In this document: positions 34,758 through 44,286 of the stretch, piece after piece
How positions within the stretch are numbered: position 1 is the stretch's first letter
How the letters are laid out: every line of letters begins with the position of its first letter
DNA from: JADJLQ01 sp034439915
Lineage (GTDB): Bacteria > Bacteroidota > Bacteroidia > Chitinophagales > Saprospiraceae
Assembly: GCA_034439915.1 (NCBI GenBank)
Contig: JAWXBI010000242.1
Location: 18,051 to 82,050, forward strand
DNA: 64,000 bases
Reading direction: 5' to 3'
Program-made: the position numbers and the translations under genes
Notes under the pieces: model-generated
The model's input: only the letters and a program-made list of their open reading frames with translations
What the model was told of the DNA's origin: nothing
The model's database searches: none

Positions 34758-37181
34758 CTATTCTACCCTGATTACTTTTCTGCTGATCGATCCTTGCAGA
34801 CTGGATAACTGGACAAAGTAGATTCCCGGAGGAATAGCTTTACCACCGGATTCAAAGTCAATCTGATGCAAACCTGTACCCAATCTACCGAGGGCACGGT
34901 TTTGAATGACAGACCCTGAAATAGTGACCAGTCTCGCCTGAACTTTCTCTAAAGCTTTCTGGGTACTGAACTGGACAGTAAACCGTTGAACAAACGGATT
35001 GGGGAAAACGATCACCTGGTCAAATGGGTTAAGTTCTTTCAATCTGACCGATGTGCATCCTTTAGTGACAAACCGCAGCATCGTTTTGAACCTGCTGGTA
35101 TCCGAATCACAAAATGTTTTAGATTGGACAATATACTCTGTGCATTGTTTGAGCATTTCTAATTTGACCATAGTGTCACGGGTCGGCAGGGTATCCCATT
35201 TAGGAGAACTTCCTTCCCGGTACCGGATCATATAAAACAATTTAGGTATGATTTTTTGATAAAAAATTACCGCTGATGATTCAAAAACGGCTGCGGAATC
35301 CAGTTCGAGAATATCGGGACAGTCAAAAGATCTGGGGAGGAGTTTGATCGTATAATCTTCCACTTCACCGGCATTAAATATGGAACAAGGACCGGGCCTT
35401 TCCGTATCCCCGATATTGGTGGCGGCTTTGAGGCTGATCCGCAGCGTAGTTTCACCTACACTATCGATGCTGGTCGGGCTCAAGTAAATATTGGAGACCA
35501 GGTTGCCGGTCAATCGATTGATACCACTGTCCCACACCAACTCAGCGGTATCATCAAAATCCTGGTCGTGGTTGCGATCTATCCACACTCTTAAATAATA
35601 TTGTGTGAGGCTGTCTTTTAGAAAGGGAAAAACCCTTAATAACATCTGGCCTCCCAGGCTAACCGATGGTTTGAGGCTATCAATACCGGTGAATCCTCCG
35701 TAACCAAAATTGTCCCTGCTTCTGAATTTTAAACCGTCTAAAATGAGGGAATCGATATAAATCCTGCTCTCAGATCCACGGCTGGTACAAGCCAAACAAG
35801 ACTTTTGTACCGCATCCAGGGCTCGCAGGATATTTAAAGTCCCACCGGTACGGATAATACCTTTAAGCGTCGACAAACTATCGGTAGTGGACAATATAGC
35901 GGAGCGCACTATCAGCGCGGCAAGTTCGGGATTTGAAAATATCAGTCCATCGATTTGTTCACAACTATTGGCATATAACAAACCAATTGCACCGGCGACA
36001 ATAGGAGCTGCAAATGAAGTACCTGAATCAAATCCATATCCCCCATTAGGTCTTGTGGTATAGATGAGGTCGCCGGGAGCAGCCAGATCGATGTTTATGG
36101 GACCATAAGCCCCGGTTCGTTTGCCATCTGAAGCAGTAGAGGTGACCGCGATAAAATAATCACTGGGGCAAAGCGAAGGCAGGTCTCCGACGCTATCCAC
36201 ATTGATACCGATGCGGTTGTCAGCAGCACCTACATTTAAAATTCCGGCTTTGCCTAAGGAATCGTAAATGCCGCACCACAATGGAGCATCGGCTGGCTTG
36301 CCATTATCAATACCCCAAGAGGCGTTGGTAGCCACTACAAAGGCTCCAGCCTGCCCCTGGGAGGCATTGAATATTTTTCTTTGATTCAATACGTATAAAT
36401 ATCCGATCAGTACATCGGATTCTTTGATCCCCTGTCGAACGTCATATTTGAGGTTCATCATCTTCACATTCCAGTTGATTCCGGTGACGCCGAGTTGATT
36501 ATTTCCAGATGCGCCGATCAATCCGTTTACGGATACCCCGTGTTCGCCATGATCAACGCTATCGTTGGAAGAAAGGATGTTCCACCCATTATAATCATCG
36601 ATATATCCATTTTGATCATCATCCAGTTTGTTGCCCGGTATTTCTTTGGCATTAAACCAGGTGTTGTTCATCAGGTCGGGATGGGTGGGTTCGGTACCGT
36701 CATCGATGATGGCGACCACGATTTCTCTTCCTTTTTTGGTATGTCCTCCCGTTGTCGAATTCCATGCCAGGAAAGCTTTAGTATCCAGGTTTTTGGTTTT
36801 GCCGTTTATTCCATTATTGAGCCATTGCCATTGTGAGCTGAATTTGGGGTCATCGGGAGAATTCTGGCGGGTTGAAATGAAGTGGTTAAACTGAGCTGCA
36901 ATGGTCTTGGGGTGTTTTCTGATTTTTTCCAATAATTCGACCTCGTGATATTTTACAAAATCGAATTCAAGTTCAAAAAACTGGTTTTGCGGGGATAATG
37001 AATGAAGTTGTTTAATGGAGTTGGCCCTTCTCAAAGCTGTAAATCTGGAAACGATGGATTGCAGGTCTTTTTCTTCTTTCACCTGAATCAGGATTTGACC
37101 CTGCACATGATCCAAAGCTTGCCCGGGCAAAGCAGTGATCACGGTGATTAATAAACTCAGTAATAAAAATAACTTGTTCAT
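34758..37181 (-). CDS. Secreted subtilisin-like (S8) protease with a T9SS sorting tail
   Basis: An 807-residue exported serine protease. After a signal peptide (ending near PGQALD) and a propeptide-like region come the S8 catalytic residues: Asp in VAIIDDGTEPTH, His in DHGEHGVSVNGLIG, and Ser in GTSFAAPIVAGA. A middle GEVEDYTIKL module, common in Bacteroidota exported proteins, follows. The last about 75 residues (from VFPNPFVQRF) are a type A T9SS C-terminal domain ending in a basic strand. It is therefore secreted or attached to the cell surface. It starts 18 bases after the miaE stop. Confidence 0.93.
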   Translation of the reverse strand: MNKLFLLLSLLITVITALPGQALDHVQGQILIQVKEEKDLQSIVSRFTALRRANSIKQLHSLSPQNQFFELEFDFVKYHEVELLEKIRKHPKTIAAQFNHFISTRQNSPDDPKFSSQWQWLNNGINGKTKNLDTKAFLAWNSTTGGHTKKGREIVVAIIDDGTEPTHPDLMNNTWFNAKEIPGNKLDDDQNGYIDDYNGWNILSSNDSVDHGEHGVSVNGLIGASGNNQLGVTGINWNVKMMNLKYDVRQGIKESDVLIGYLYVLNQRKIFNASQGQAGAFVVATNASWGIDNGKPADAPLWCGIYDSLGKAGILNVGAADNRIGINVDSVGDLPSLCPSDYFIAVTSTASDGKRTGAYGPINIDLAAPGDLIYTTRPNGGYGFDSGTSFAAPIVAGAIGLLYANSCEQIDGLIFSNPELAALIVRSAILSTTDSLSTLKGIIRTGGTLNILRALDAVQKSCLACTSRGSESRIYIDSLILDGLKFRSRDNFGYGGFTGIDSLKPSVSLGGQMLLRVFPFLKDSLTQYYLRVWIDRNHDQDFDDTAELVWDSGINRLTGNLVSNIYLSPTSIDSVGETTLRISLKAATNIGDTERPGPCSIFNAGEVEDYTIKLLPRSFDCPDILELDSAAVFESSAVIFYQKIIPKLFYMIRYREGSSPKWDTLPTRDTMVKLEMLKQCTEYIVQSKTFCDSDTSRFKTMLRFVTKGCTSVRLKELNPFDQVIVFPNPFVQRFTVQFSTQKALEKVQARLVTISGSVIQNRALGRLGTGLHQIDFESGGKAIPPGIYFVQLSSLQGSISRKVIRVE

Positions 37182-37199
37182 TTATTTATATTTTGCAGA

Positions 37200-37781
37200 T
37201 CAATGCATCCGGTCTCCACGGAGTGCAAAAGCATCCAATATTTTTGCTTCGAATTCCAATAATTGTTGCCATCGGGTTTGTACTGTTTCCGGTTCACCGT
37301 AATTTTTGGCAAGTTCCAAAAATAGCCGGTAATGCCCTGCTTCAGACACCATGAAAGTATGATAAAATTCCCGTAATTCTTGTTCCTTTAAATGCAAAGA
37401 TAATAGCCTAAATCGTTCGCAACTTCTGGCTTCAATCATAGCGCAGATCAGGAGGCGGTCGATAAATCGCTGTTCACGGGTGCCGCCTTTTATCTGGAAT
37501 TGAATCAATTGGTTGACATACTCATCGTTTCGCTGAAAACCGAGTTTCAAATTTTTTTCTGCTAGTTTTTGAAGCACTAAACGAAAATGGCCCCATTCCT
37601 CCGTGACCACTGGTGCCAGGGATTCGACCATTTCAGTTTTATCCGGGAATTGTTGAATTAGAGAGATGCAGGAGGAGGCTGCTTTTTGTTCACAATACGC
37701 ATGGTCCGTGAGGATTTCCTCCAGGCTTTTCTCTGCCAGGTTCACCCAACGGGGATCGGTTGCCAATTTTAATCCAAGCAT
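37200..37781 (-). CDS. miaE: tRNA-(ms2io6A)-hydroxylase MiaE
   Basis: MiaE is a di-iron monooxygenase that hydroxylates the isopentenyl side chain of modified adenosine 37 in certain tRNAs. The 193-residue protein has the ferritin-like carboxylate and histidine ligands: DHAYCEQKAA, EEWGHFRLVL, EARSCERF and SEAGHYRLF. The length is typical. It overlaps the upstream unknown gene by one base. Confidence 0.93.
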   Translation of the reverse strand: MLGLKLATDPRWVNLAEKSLEEILTDHAYCEQKAASSCISLIQQFPDKTEMVESLAPVVTEEWGHFRLVLQKLAEKNLKLGFQRNDEYVNQLIQFQIKGGTREQRFIDRLLICAMIEARSCERFRLLSLHLKEQELREFYHTFMVSEAGHYRLFLELAKNYGEPETVQTRWQQLLEFEAKILDAFALRGDRMH

Positions 37782-38833
37782 TATTTAGATGCATTGATAC
37801 ACGCCAGCTGCCGGGTAAAAAAATCAATATTGTAAACCACATAATCTTCATATCCGGTTGTAAAATTGAGCCGGATGTGGTCAACCTCGGAAGACATCAT
37901 CATTTTTATCATAGGTTTTTCCAGGAAATACATTCCGGTCATTGAAGTTGTTTTGTGCACCTGGTCGACCGATCCCGCATCGTACCGGGTATTGACGAGT
38001 TTGAGCTCTTTACCGTTGACAAAATGGATTGCCATAATACTTTTCTCCAGGTTACCATAGTGTTTTAAAGCCTGATCTGAAGCCACACTGAGTTTGAGCT
38101 GCAGATAGGTATACCCCGGTTCTGTCGCTATAAAAGCTTCACCGGTTACATAATGTTGTCCGTTGAGGTATTTTTTAATTTCCTCCGGAGTATGATTGAA
38201 CAACACTTCGGACTGAAGGGCTGCCATAGCTTTCCGATTGCCCCCTGCGGAAGTTTCCTGAAATTGACAAGGCAGTGCTGTAGATAGGGTGGTAGCGGAT
38301 AAACCAGCCCAGGGATCAAACGTTTGAGAAGGAAGTTTTTCACCCGAGGGAAGCATTTCAGATTTAGGCTTATGCGCAGGAGGTTGTTGCGGTGAGGGGA
38401 CATGTACCGCAATGGCTGAAGTATCGGTCTGATTACCCGGGAAAGGGAAATCCTTTAATTTCTGCCTGATTTCCTGATCGGATAAGCCCATCATTTCTTT
38501 ATAGGCCTTTCCTTCCATGATTTTCTCGGTCAATTTAGTCTGCAAGCCTTTCGTGGTTAGTTTGGATTGCCGCAATTCAGCTTTTAAAGAATTTACACTG
38601 GAGGATGATTGTACGGTACGGGACAATTTATTTTCTATAACAATCTGTTTGTTTTTCTCTTGTTTTAAACTGTCCTGTATCTGGTTTTGATCAAAGGACG
38701 CCTGTACAGCTTTGGATTGAACATAGGCCCTTGGGTCTGTATCCCAGGGGGTCTGGGCCCTGATCTCTAAAAGAATAGCCGGGATAAGGGCAAAGAAGAG
38801 GTGGTATTTTAATTTTTTATGGATTGAATGCAT
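37781..38833 (-). CDS. Secreted protein of unknown function
   Basis: A 350-residue protein with an N-terminal signal peptide (ending near LEIRAQ). A charged, helix-rich region (about 35-120) looks coiled-coil prone. A Pro/Ser/Lys linker (about 140-175) follows, then a C-terminal domain of about 170 residues with alternating strands (YTYLQLKLSV, KSIMAIHFVNGKEL). I do not recognise a family. It is the first gene of a run with miaE and the S8 protease, which does not explain its role. Confidence 0.6.
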   Translation of the reverse strand: MHSIHKKLKYHLFFALIPAILLEIRAQTPWDTDPRAYVQSKAVQASFDQNQIQDSLKQEKNKQIVIENKLSRTVQSSSSVNSLKAELRQSKLTTKGLQTKLTEKIMEGKAYKEMMGLSDQEIRQKLKDFPFPGNQTDTSAIAVHVPSPQQPPAHKPKSEMLPSGEKLPSQTFDPWAGLSATTLSTALPCQFQETSAGGNRKAMAALQSEVLFNHTPEEIKKYLNGQHYVTGEAFIATEPGYTYLQLKLSVASDQALKHYGNLEKSIMAIHFVNGKELKLVNTRYDAGSVDQVHKTTSMTGMYFLEKPMIKMMMSSEVDHIRLNFTTGYEDYVVYNIDFFTRQLACINASK

Positions 38834-39029
38834 GTCTGCTAATACAACGATAAAAATACATGGTTAACCGTTAATTCGGGTTTCTTACATTTTTTTCTGC
38901 CAACAAATTTGAGAATTTAACTTTTTGAACATGAGCCTGCCAAATATAATCTTTTTCCATTTTATATCCGGCTACAGGATGTAGTAAGTTTGAACCTGGA
39001 CGCGACGAGAGCCAGTGACTAAAGATCAG

Positions 39030-39037
39030 TATATTTG
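39030..39037 (+). promoter_or_regulatory. -7 promoter box for the M20 dipeptidase operon
   Basis: TATATTTG matches TAnnTTTG and lies 18 bases before the ATG at 39056. The rest of the 222-base gap (38834-39055) shows nothing else recognisable. Confidence 0.6.
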
Positions 39038-39055
39038 CAACTTAATTTTTGAAAC

Positions 39056-40432
39056 ATGACCCTTGAGGTAGGAGATTATATAGAGAATAATAAACCGCGA
39101 TTTTTGTCTGAATTATTAGAGTTGTTGAAAATTCCATCGGTCAGCGCAGACCCTGAATATAAAGATCAGGTGGTGCTCATGGCCAATAAAGTGGCTGAAC
39201 ATCTTGAAACGGCGGGGGTCCAAAACGTAAAAATCTATCCGACCGCGGGGCATCCGATTGTTTACGGTGAACATTTGATTTCTACTTCAGTTCCTACGGT
39301 GCTGGTATACGGCCATTATGATGTTCAACCGGCAGATCCGCTCGAATTGTGGACTACCTCCCCCTTTGACCCGGTAATCCGCGACGGCAATATTTATGCC
39401 CGGGGTGCCTGCGATGATAAGGGACAGTTTTTTATGCATATAAAAGCATTTGAAGCTATGAATAAAACCCAGGCTTTAAATTGTAATATCAAGTTCATTT
39501 TTGAAGGGGAGGAAGAGATCGGATCCAACAATCTCGAACAATTTTGTACCACCCACCGGGATATGCTGGCTTGTGATGTCGTGATGATTAGTGATACGGC
39601 CCTCATTTCCAATGAATTACCTTCCTTGACCGTGGGGCTGAGGGGTTTGAGTTATGTAGAAGTAGAAGTGACCGGACCAAATCGGGATTTACACTCTGGA
39701 GTATACGGGGGAGGTGTGACCAATCCTATAAATGCCCTGAGCAAAATGATAGCTTCACTGCACGATTCGGAACAACGGATCACTATACCCGGATTTTATG
39801 ATAAAATCAAAGTGGTAAGTGAAGCAGAAAGAGCGGAAATGAACGCTGCTCCTTTTGACCTGGAGGAATACGAAAAAGATTTGGGAATCAATGCTGTGAC
39901 GGGAGAACAAGGATTTACCACCCTTGAAAGAACATCCATCCGGCCTACCCTGGATGTGAACGGTATCTGGGGCGGATATATCGGTGCGGGAGCCAAAACA
40001 GTCTTGCCTTCAAAAGCCTTTGCCAAAATTAGTATGCGCCTCGTGCCAGACCAGGACCCGGATGAAATCACAAAATTATTTTCAGATCACTTCATTTCAA
40101 TTGCTTCAGCCGGCACGGAAGTTAAAGTAACCCCTCATCATGGAGGTCATCCGGCGGTGACCCCAACGGATTCTCTGGAATATCTGGCGGCTGAGCGGGC
40201 GATGACGGATTCATTCGGTGTAAAACCCTTGCCTCAAAGGGGGGGTGGCAGTATCCCTATTGTCTCACTTTTTGAAAAAGTCCTGGGGGTAAAAACCGTT
40301 ATGATGGGCTTTGGCCTCGATTCAGACAACATCCATTCCCCCAATGAAAAATATGGATTGTTCAATTTTTATAAAGGAATTGAAACAATTCCACATTTTT
40401 ACCGTCATTATGCTGAACTAAAAAAATCCTGA
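39056..40432 (+). CDS. M20-family dipeptidase
   Basis: A 458-residue cytoplasmic M20 metallopeptidase. All zinc-site motifs are canonical: YGHYDVQPA, ARGACDDKG, EGEEEIGS and the final histidine in DSDNIHSPNE. The dimerisation domain insert (about residues 190-310) includes DLHSGVYGG. Relatives cleave dipeptides and similar amides. It is the first gene of an operon with the FKBP isomerase (5-base gap) and trmD. Confidence 0.93.
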   Translation: MTLEVGDYIENNKPRFLSELLELLKIPSVSADPEYKDQVVLMANKVAEHLETAGVQNVKIYPTAGHPIVYGEHLISTSVPTVLVYGHYDVQPADPLELWTTSPFDPVIRDGNIYARGACDDKGQFFMHIKAFEAMNKTQALNCNIKFIFEGEEEIGSNNLEQFCTTHRDMLACDVVMISDTALISNELPSLTVGLRGLSYVEVEVTGPNRDLHSGVYGGGVTNPINALSKMIASLHDSEQRITIPGFYDKIKVVSEAERAEMNAAPFDLEEYEKDLGINAVTGEQGFTTLERTSIRPTLDVNGIWGGYIGAGAKTVLPSKAFAKISMRLVPDQDPDEITKLFSDHFISIASAGTEVKVTPHHGGHPAVTPTDSLEYLAAERAMTDSFGVKPLPQRGGGSIPIVSLFEKVLGVKTVMMGFGLDSDNIHSPNEKYGLFNFYKGIETIPHFYRHYAELKKS

Positions 40433-40437
40433 TATAC

Positions 40438-41112
40438 ATGAAAAATATCTTATCCATTTTATTAACCTTTTCAATTTTTTCCTTTTCAAGTGCGCAGACT
40501 ATGATTTCAAAAGACAGCATCGTAATAGAGGACAGTTTATCGTATTCTCTGGGCTCCCTGATCGGGGCCAATTTAAAATCACAAGGATTTAATGAATTGC
40601 ATATCGAAGATTTATCCAAGGGCATCCTCCATGCTATCGTCGATATCTCCAAAATTGATCTGGCGAAGTGCAATACAATTGTCGAATCTTACCTGGCAGA
40701 AAAAAAGGCGCTTGAATTTGGGCCCGTCAAAGCAGCGGGTGAAAAATTTTTAGCGGATAATCTGAAAAAACCGAATATCCATGTTACCAAATCTGGTTTA
40801 CAATATGAGATCATTACCCAGGGAAGCGGCAGGAAACCCGGAGCTTCGGATAGTGTCAAAGTCCATTATGAGGGTAAATTGATTGATGGAACCGAATTTG
40901 ATAGTTCTATTAAAAGGGGTGAACCCATTCAACTCATGACCAACCAGGTGATTGTAGGATGGACTGAAGCTTTACAATTGATGAATGAAGGCTCCAAATT
41001 CAGGCTGTATATCCCTTATTTTCTGGCCTATGGAGAAAACGGGGCAGGTCCAACCATCCCGCCGTTTTCGACCTTGATTTTTGATGTGGAATTGATCAAA
41101 GTAGGTTCATGA
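40438..41112 (+). CDS. FKBP-type peptidyl-prolyl cis-trans isomerase, exported
   Basis: A 224-residue protein with a signal peptide (ending near SFSSAQ) and an N-terminal helical dimerisation part like FkpA/Mip (residues 30-110). The C-terminal FKBP domain shows VHYEGKLIDGTEFDSS and FLAYGENGAGPTIPPFSTLIFDVELI. It would assist protein folding in the periplasm or at the surface. It sits between the dipeptidase and trmD with gaps of only a few bases. Confidence 0.93.
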   Translation: MKNILSILLTFSIFSFSSAQTMISKDSIVIEDSLSYSLGSLIGANLKSQGFNELHIEDLSKGILHAIVDISKIDLAKCNTIVESYLAEKKALEFGPVKAAGEKFLADNLKKPNIHVTKSGLQYEIITQGSGRKPGASDSVKVHYEGKLIDGTEFDSSIKRGEPIQLMTNQVIVGWTEALQLMNEGSKFRLYIPYFLAYGENGAGPTIPPFSTLIFDVELIKVGS

Positions 41113-41116
41113 CCCG

Positions 41117-41806
41117 ATGAGGCTGGATATCATAGCCGCATTGCCCCGTTTTTTTGATAGTGTATTCGATAACGCTATTTACCGGCGATCTGTCCAGGCC
41201 GGGCTAATCCAAGTCAACGTGCATGATTTGCGCGATTATGGTATTGGGACTTATCGTCAGATCGATGATTATGCTTATGGTGGATCTGCCGGAATGGTTT
41301 TGATGGCACAACCCTTGTCGCAATGTATTGAGTCTCTAAAGGCTCAGGTATCGTATGATGAAATTATTTACCTGACCCCCGATGGTTCTGTGTTTAATCA
41401 AACAGAAGCAAACCGGTTGTCCCTCCAGCAAAATTTGTTGTTGATTTGCGGCCATTATAAGGGTATTGATCACCGGATCCGCGATCACTATGTAACCAGG
41501 GAAATTTCTATTGGGGATTATGTGTTGTCCGGTGGGGAGTTGGCTGCCGCAGTGCTTACCGATGCCATTCTCAGGCTGATCCCGGGTATCATGGGTGATG
41601 AGTCATCCGCATTATCCGATTCCCACCAGGATAGTTTATTGTCACCCCCGGTATATACCCGTCCAGCTGATTTTAACGGCATGAAAGTGCCGGATGTATT
41701 ATTGAGTGGAAATGATAAACTGATCCGTGAATGGCAACATGAACAGGCTATTGAGAGAACACGGGCAAGAAGACCAGATCTTTGGGAAAACTGGAAGGAT
41801 GGTTAA
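41117..41806 (+). CDS. trmD: tRNA (guanine-N1-)-methyltransferase
   Basis: TrmD methylates N1 of guanine 37 next to the anticodon in a subset of tRNAs, using SAM. The trefoil-knot motifs YGGSAGMVLMAQP and SIGDYVLSGGELAA are clear, and the C-terminal region (DSLLSPPVYTRP) matches the family. The 229-residue length is normal. It ends the plus-strand dipeptidase operon. In many bacteria trmD sits with rimM, rpsP and rplS, but none of these is here. Confidence 0.97.
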   Translation: MRLDIIAALPRFFDSVFDNAIYRRSVQAGLIQVNVHDLRDYGIGTYRQIDDYAYGGSAGMVLMAQPLSQCIESLKAQVSYDEIIYLTPDGSVFNQTEANRLSLQQNLLLICGHYKGIDHRIRDHYVTREISIGDYVLSGGELAAAVLTDAILRLIPGIMGDESSALSDSHQDSLLSPPVYTRPADFNGMKVPDVLLSGNDKLIREWQHEQAIERTRARRPDLWENWKDG

Positions 41807-42008
41807 ACCCAATTTTGCAGTCGGCAAAAATTGCACATCGTGCCGACGAGGAAGGCATGTCAGCCTGGGAGGGCGTACCCTGATATGCATCATCATGGGC
41901 CGACGATAATTGGTTTTCCATATTGTGTCGGGGTTAAAGCTGGTAGTGTTTTTTTGACCAAGAAAATCGGAAAGACTGAAGAGGGTTGAGGTGAATAGAT
42001 TGCACCGG

Positions 42009-43289
42009 CTACTTTTTCTTTACCATTACCTTATCGATTTTGGCGCCGTCCATATCGATGACTTCTATTTCAAAATCCTTCCATTGTATCTTTTCACCGG
42101 CACGGGGTAGGTGTTTCAACTGATGGAGCAAGAGGCCTCCAAGGGTATTAAATTCAAAATCAGGGGCCAGGTCATCGAGCCCGAAATAATGTAAAAAATC
42201 TGCAAAAGGATAATGTCCGTCGATGAGCCAACTGCCATCTTCCCTTTCTTGAAATGAAAATTCATTTTCGTAAAAATCGTCAGCGCCCCCTACAAGGGCT
42301 TCCAATAGATCATTCATAGTCACCATGCCCTGCACCTGGCCATATTCATCGGTGATAATGCCAAAATGTACCTTGGTATCCTTAAACTGCTGCAAAGCTT
42401 TATACGCGCTGGTGTTTTCGATCATAAACTTGGGTGGTTTGATATAATCCACCAGTTTGAAGTGATCGTCATCGATATGGGTAAACAGATCTTTGAGAAA
42501 TACCACCCCTTTGATATTGTCTTTGTCATCCTCCATGACCGGGTACACGGAATGCAGCTCATTGCTGACCGTTCGTTTGATATTTTCTGCCGTAGCATTG
42601 ACATCAAGGAATACAATTTCGTTTCGATGGGTCATGAGGGAAGAAATTTTCCGGTCCCCAAGGTGGAAAACCCGTTCCACAATATCCTGTTCAATCTCCT
42701 GGACTTCGCCGCCTTCAGTGCCTTCCTGAATAATTTGTTTAATTTCTTCTTCAGTGACTTTACTGTCCGGTGAATTTTTGATTCTGAAAAATTTAATCAG
42801 CAGATCACCGGTATTGGTCAGCAACCAGACAAAAGGTGAAGCCACTGCAGTCAGGGTCTTCATAGGCCTGGCCATTATTTTCGATATCTGCTCGGGATAG
42901 GACAATCCGATTCTTTTCGGCACCAACTCACCCAATACCAAAGAAAAAAATGTCATCACTATAACTACTATGGCAATGGCTATGGAATGGGAATATTCTG
43001 CAAAGGTGGGATACGTATCAATTTGAGCCTGCAGGTCATTGGTAATATTTTCGCCGCTATAAATACCCATCAGGATACCAATTAAGGTAATTCCTATTTG
43101 TACCGTAGATAAAAACCGGTGGGGTGACAGGGCAGTTGCTAAGGCAATTTTAGCATTCTGATCGCCCCGTTTTGAAGCAGATTCAAGACGGCTCTTTCTT
43201 GCAGAAACCATGGCGATCTCTGACATGGAAAATATACCATTCAACAAGATAAGAAATAGGATAATCAATATTTCCATGCTAAGACCCAA
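42009..43289 (-). CDS. CNNM/CorC-family transporter (hemolysin-family protein)
   Basis: A 426-residue membrane protein with an N-terminal DUF21 region of three or four helices (residues 5 to about 180). A CBS domain pair (roughly 205-330, with SLMTHRNEIVFLD and GIITDEYGQVQGMVTM) and a C-terminal CorC_HlyC domain (WLIDGHYPFADFL) follow. The family is tied to magnesium or cobalt export; the old name hemolysin is misleading. An ATG at 43277 is an alternative start. It follows the sugar-pathway FAH gene by 30 bases but is probably unrelated in function. Confidence 0.92.
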   Translation of the reverse strand: MGLSMEILIILFLILLNGIFSMSEIAMVSARKSRLESASKRGDQNAKIALATALSPHRFLSTVQIGITLIGILMGIYSGENITNDLQAQIDTYPTFAEYSHSIAIAIVVIVMTFFSLVLGELVPKRIGLSYPEQISKIMARPMKTLTAVASPFVWLLTNTGDLLIKFFRIKNSPDSKVTEEEIKQIIQEGTEGGEVQEIEQDIVERVFHLGDRKISSLMTHRNEIVFLDVNATAENIKRTVSNELHSVYPVMEDDKDNIKGVVFLKDLFTHIDDDHFKLVDYIKPPKFMIENTSAYKALQQFKDTKVHFGIITDEYGQVQGMVTMNDLLEALVGGADDFYENEFSFQEREDGSWLIDGHYPFADFLHYFGLDDLAPDFEFNTLGGLLLHQLKHLPRAGEKIQWKDFEIEVIDMDGAKIDKVMVKKK

Positions 43290-43319
43290 GCTGGCCGGAA
43301 AGCCAAATACTCTTAAATT

Positions 43320-44180
43320 TTACCGCAATGATACGACATTCTTGGCTCTTTGCTTTGAACTACCCAAGAAATCAATGCCTATTTCTACCGTATCTCCTTG
43401 ATTGACAAAACGTTGCGGGTTTCTGCCCAGGCCAACCCCAAATGGCGTTCCAGTGGAAATAACATCGCCGGGTAAGAGGGTCATAAACTGGCTGATATAA
43501 TGTACCAGAAACTTGACATCAAATACCATGTCCGCCGTGGATGAATCCTGCACTATTTCATCATTTAATTTGGTCCACAACCTCAGCGCTTGCGGATCAG
43601 GCATTTCGTCCGAAGTCAACAGGTAAGGGCCGAGAGGGGCAAAACTGTCACAACTTTTACCCTTTACCCATTGGCCGCCCCGCTCCAATTGATATGCTCT
43701 CTCGCTGTAATCGTTATGCAGGCAATATCCAAAAATATGATCTGATGCCTGATCTAAAGAAACATAAGCAGCTTTTTTACCAATCACCACTGCCAACTCC
43801 ACTTCATAATCGGTCTTTAAAGATCCGGGGGGTATCAATAAGTCATCGTTCGGGCCACAAATTGCAGTCGTGGATTTAAAAAACAATACCGGTTCTTTAG
43901 GTATTTCTGCCCCAGTTTCTTTGGCATGCTGGGCATAATTGAGTCCAACGCATATTAATTTGGAAGGCCGGGCTACCGGCGATCCGAGACGGACTCCCGG
44001 GTCTACGAGTTGATATTGATCATTCGATTCCAGATAATCCTTTAATTCTGCCAGTTGTCCGGAAGCAAAAAATGATTCATCGTAATCCTGAATGATATCG
44101 CTGACATCTATATAGCTGCCATCTTTCAATATTAATCCCGGTTTTTCTAATTCAGGTGGACCAAATCGTATCAGTTTCAT
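43320..44180 (-). CDS. FAH-family hydrolase, probable 2,4-diketo-3-deoxy-L-fuconate hydrolase
   Basis: A two-part FAH-fold enzyme of 286 residues. An N-terminal domain (LIRFGPPELEKPGLIL) precedes the catalytic core with YEVELAVVIGK (metal ligands), GKSCDSFAPLGP and STGTPFGVGLG. In the oxidative L-fucose pathway such an enzyme splits 2,4-diketo-3-deoxy-L-fuconate into pyruvate and L-lactate. The assignment rests mainly on its neighbours: two SDRs, a mutarotase and a lactonase upstream on the same strand. An equivalent L-rhamnose-type product is possible. Confidence 0.8.
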   Translation of the reverse strand: MKLIRFGPPELEKPGLILKDGSYIDVSDIIQDYDESFFASGQLAELKDYLESNDQYQLVDPGVRLGSPVARPSKLICVGLNYAQHAKETGAEIPKEPVLFFKSTTAICGPNDDLLIPPGSLKTDYEVELAVVIGKKAAYVSLDQASDHIFGYCLHNDYSERAYQLERGGQWVKGKSCDSFAPLGPYLLTSDEMPDPQALRLWTKLNDEIVQDSSTADMVFDVKFLVHYISQFMTLLPGDVISTGTPFGVGLGRNPQRFVNQGDTVEIGIDFLGSSKQRAKNVVSLR

Positions 44181-44286
44181 GCGGAGTTAAATTATAAGGT
44201 AAAAAGGGTTAAATAAATAATTAAATAATTAATCAATTGGTTTTAATTTATTTCCGGACGAAATGATCCAGGGCTGCCGTGATCAC

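Noticed and set aside
41820..41847. Inverted repeat GTCGGCA/TGCCGAC after trmD, as a terminator
   Set aside because: The stem is only 7 bases with a 14-base loop and no T-run follows on either strand.
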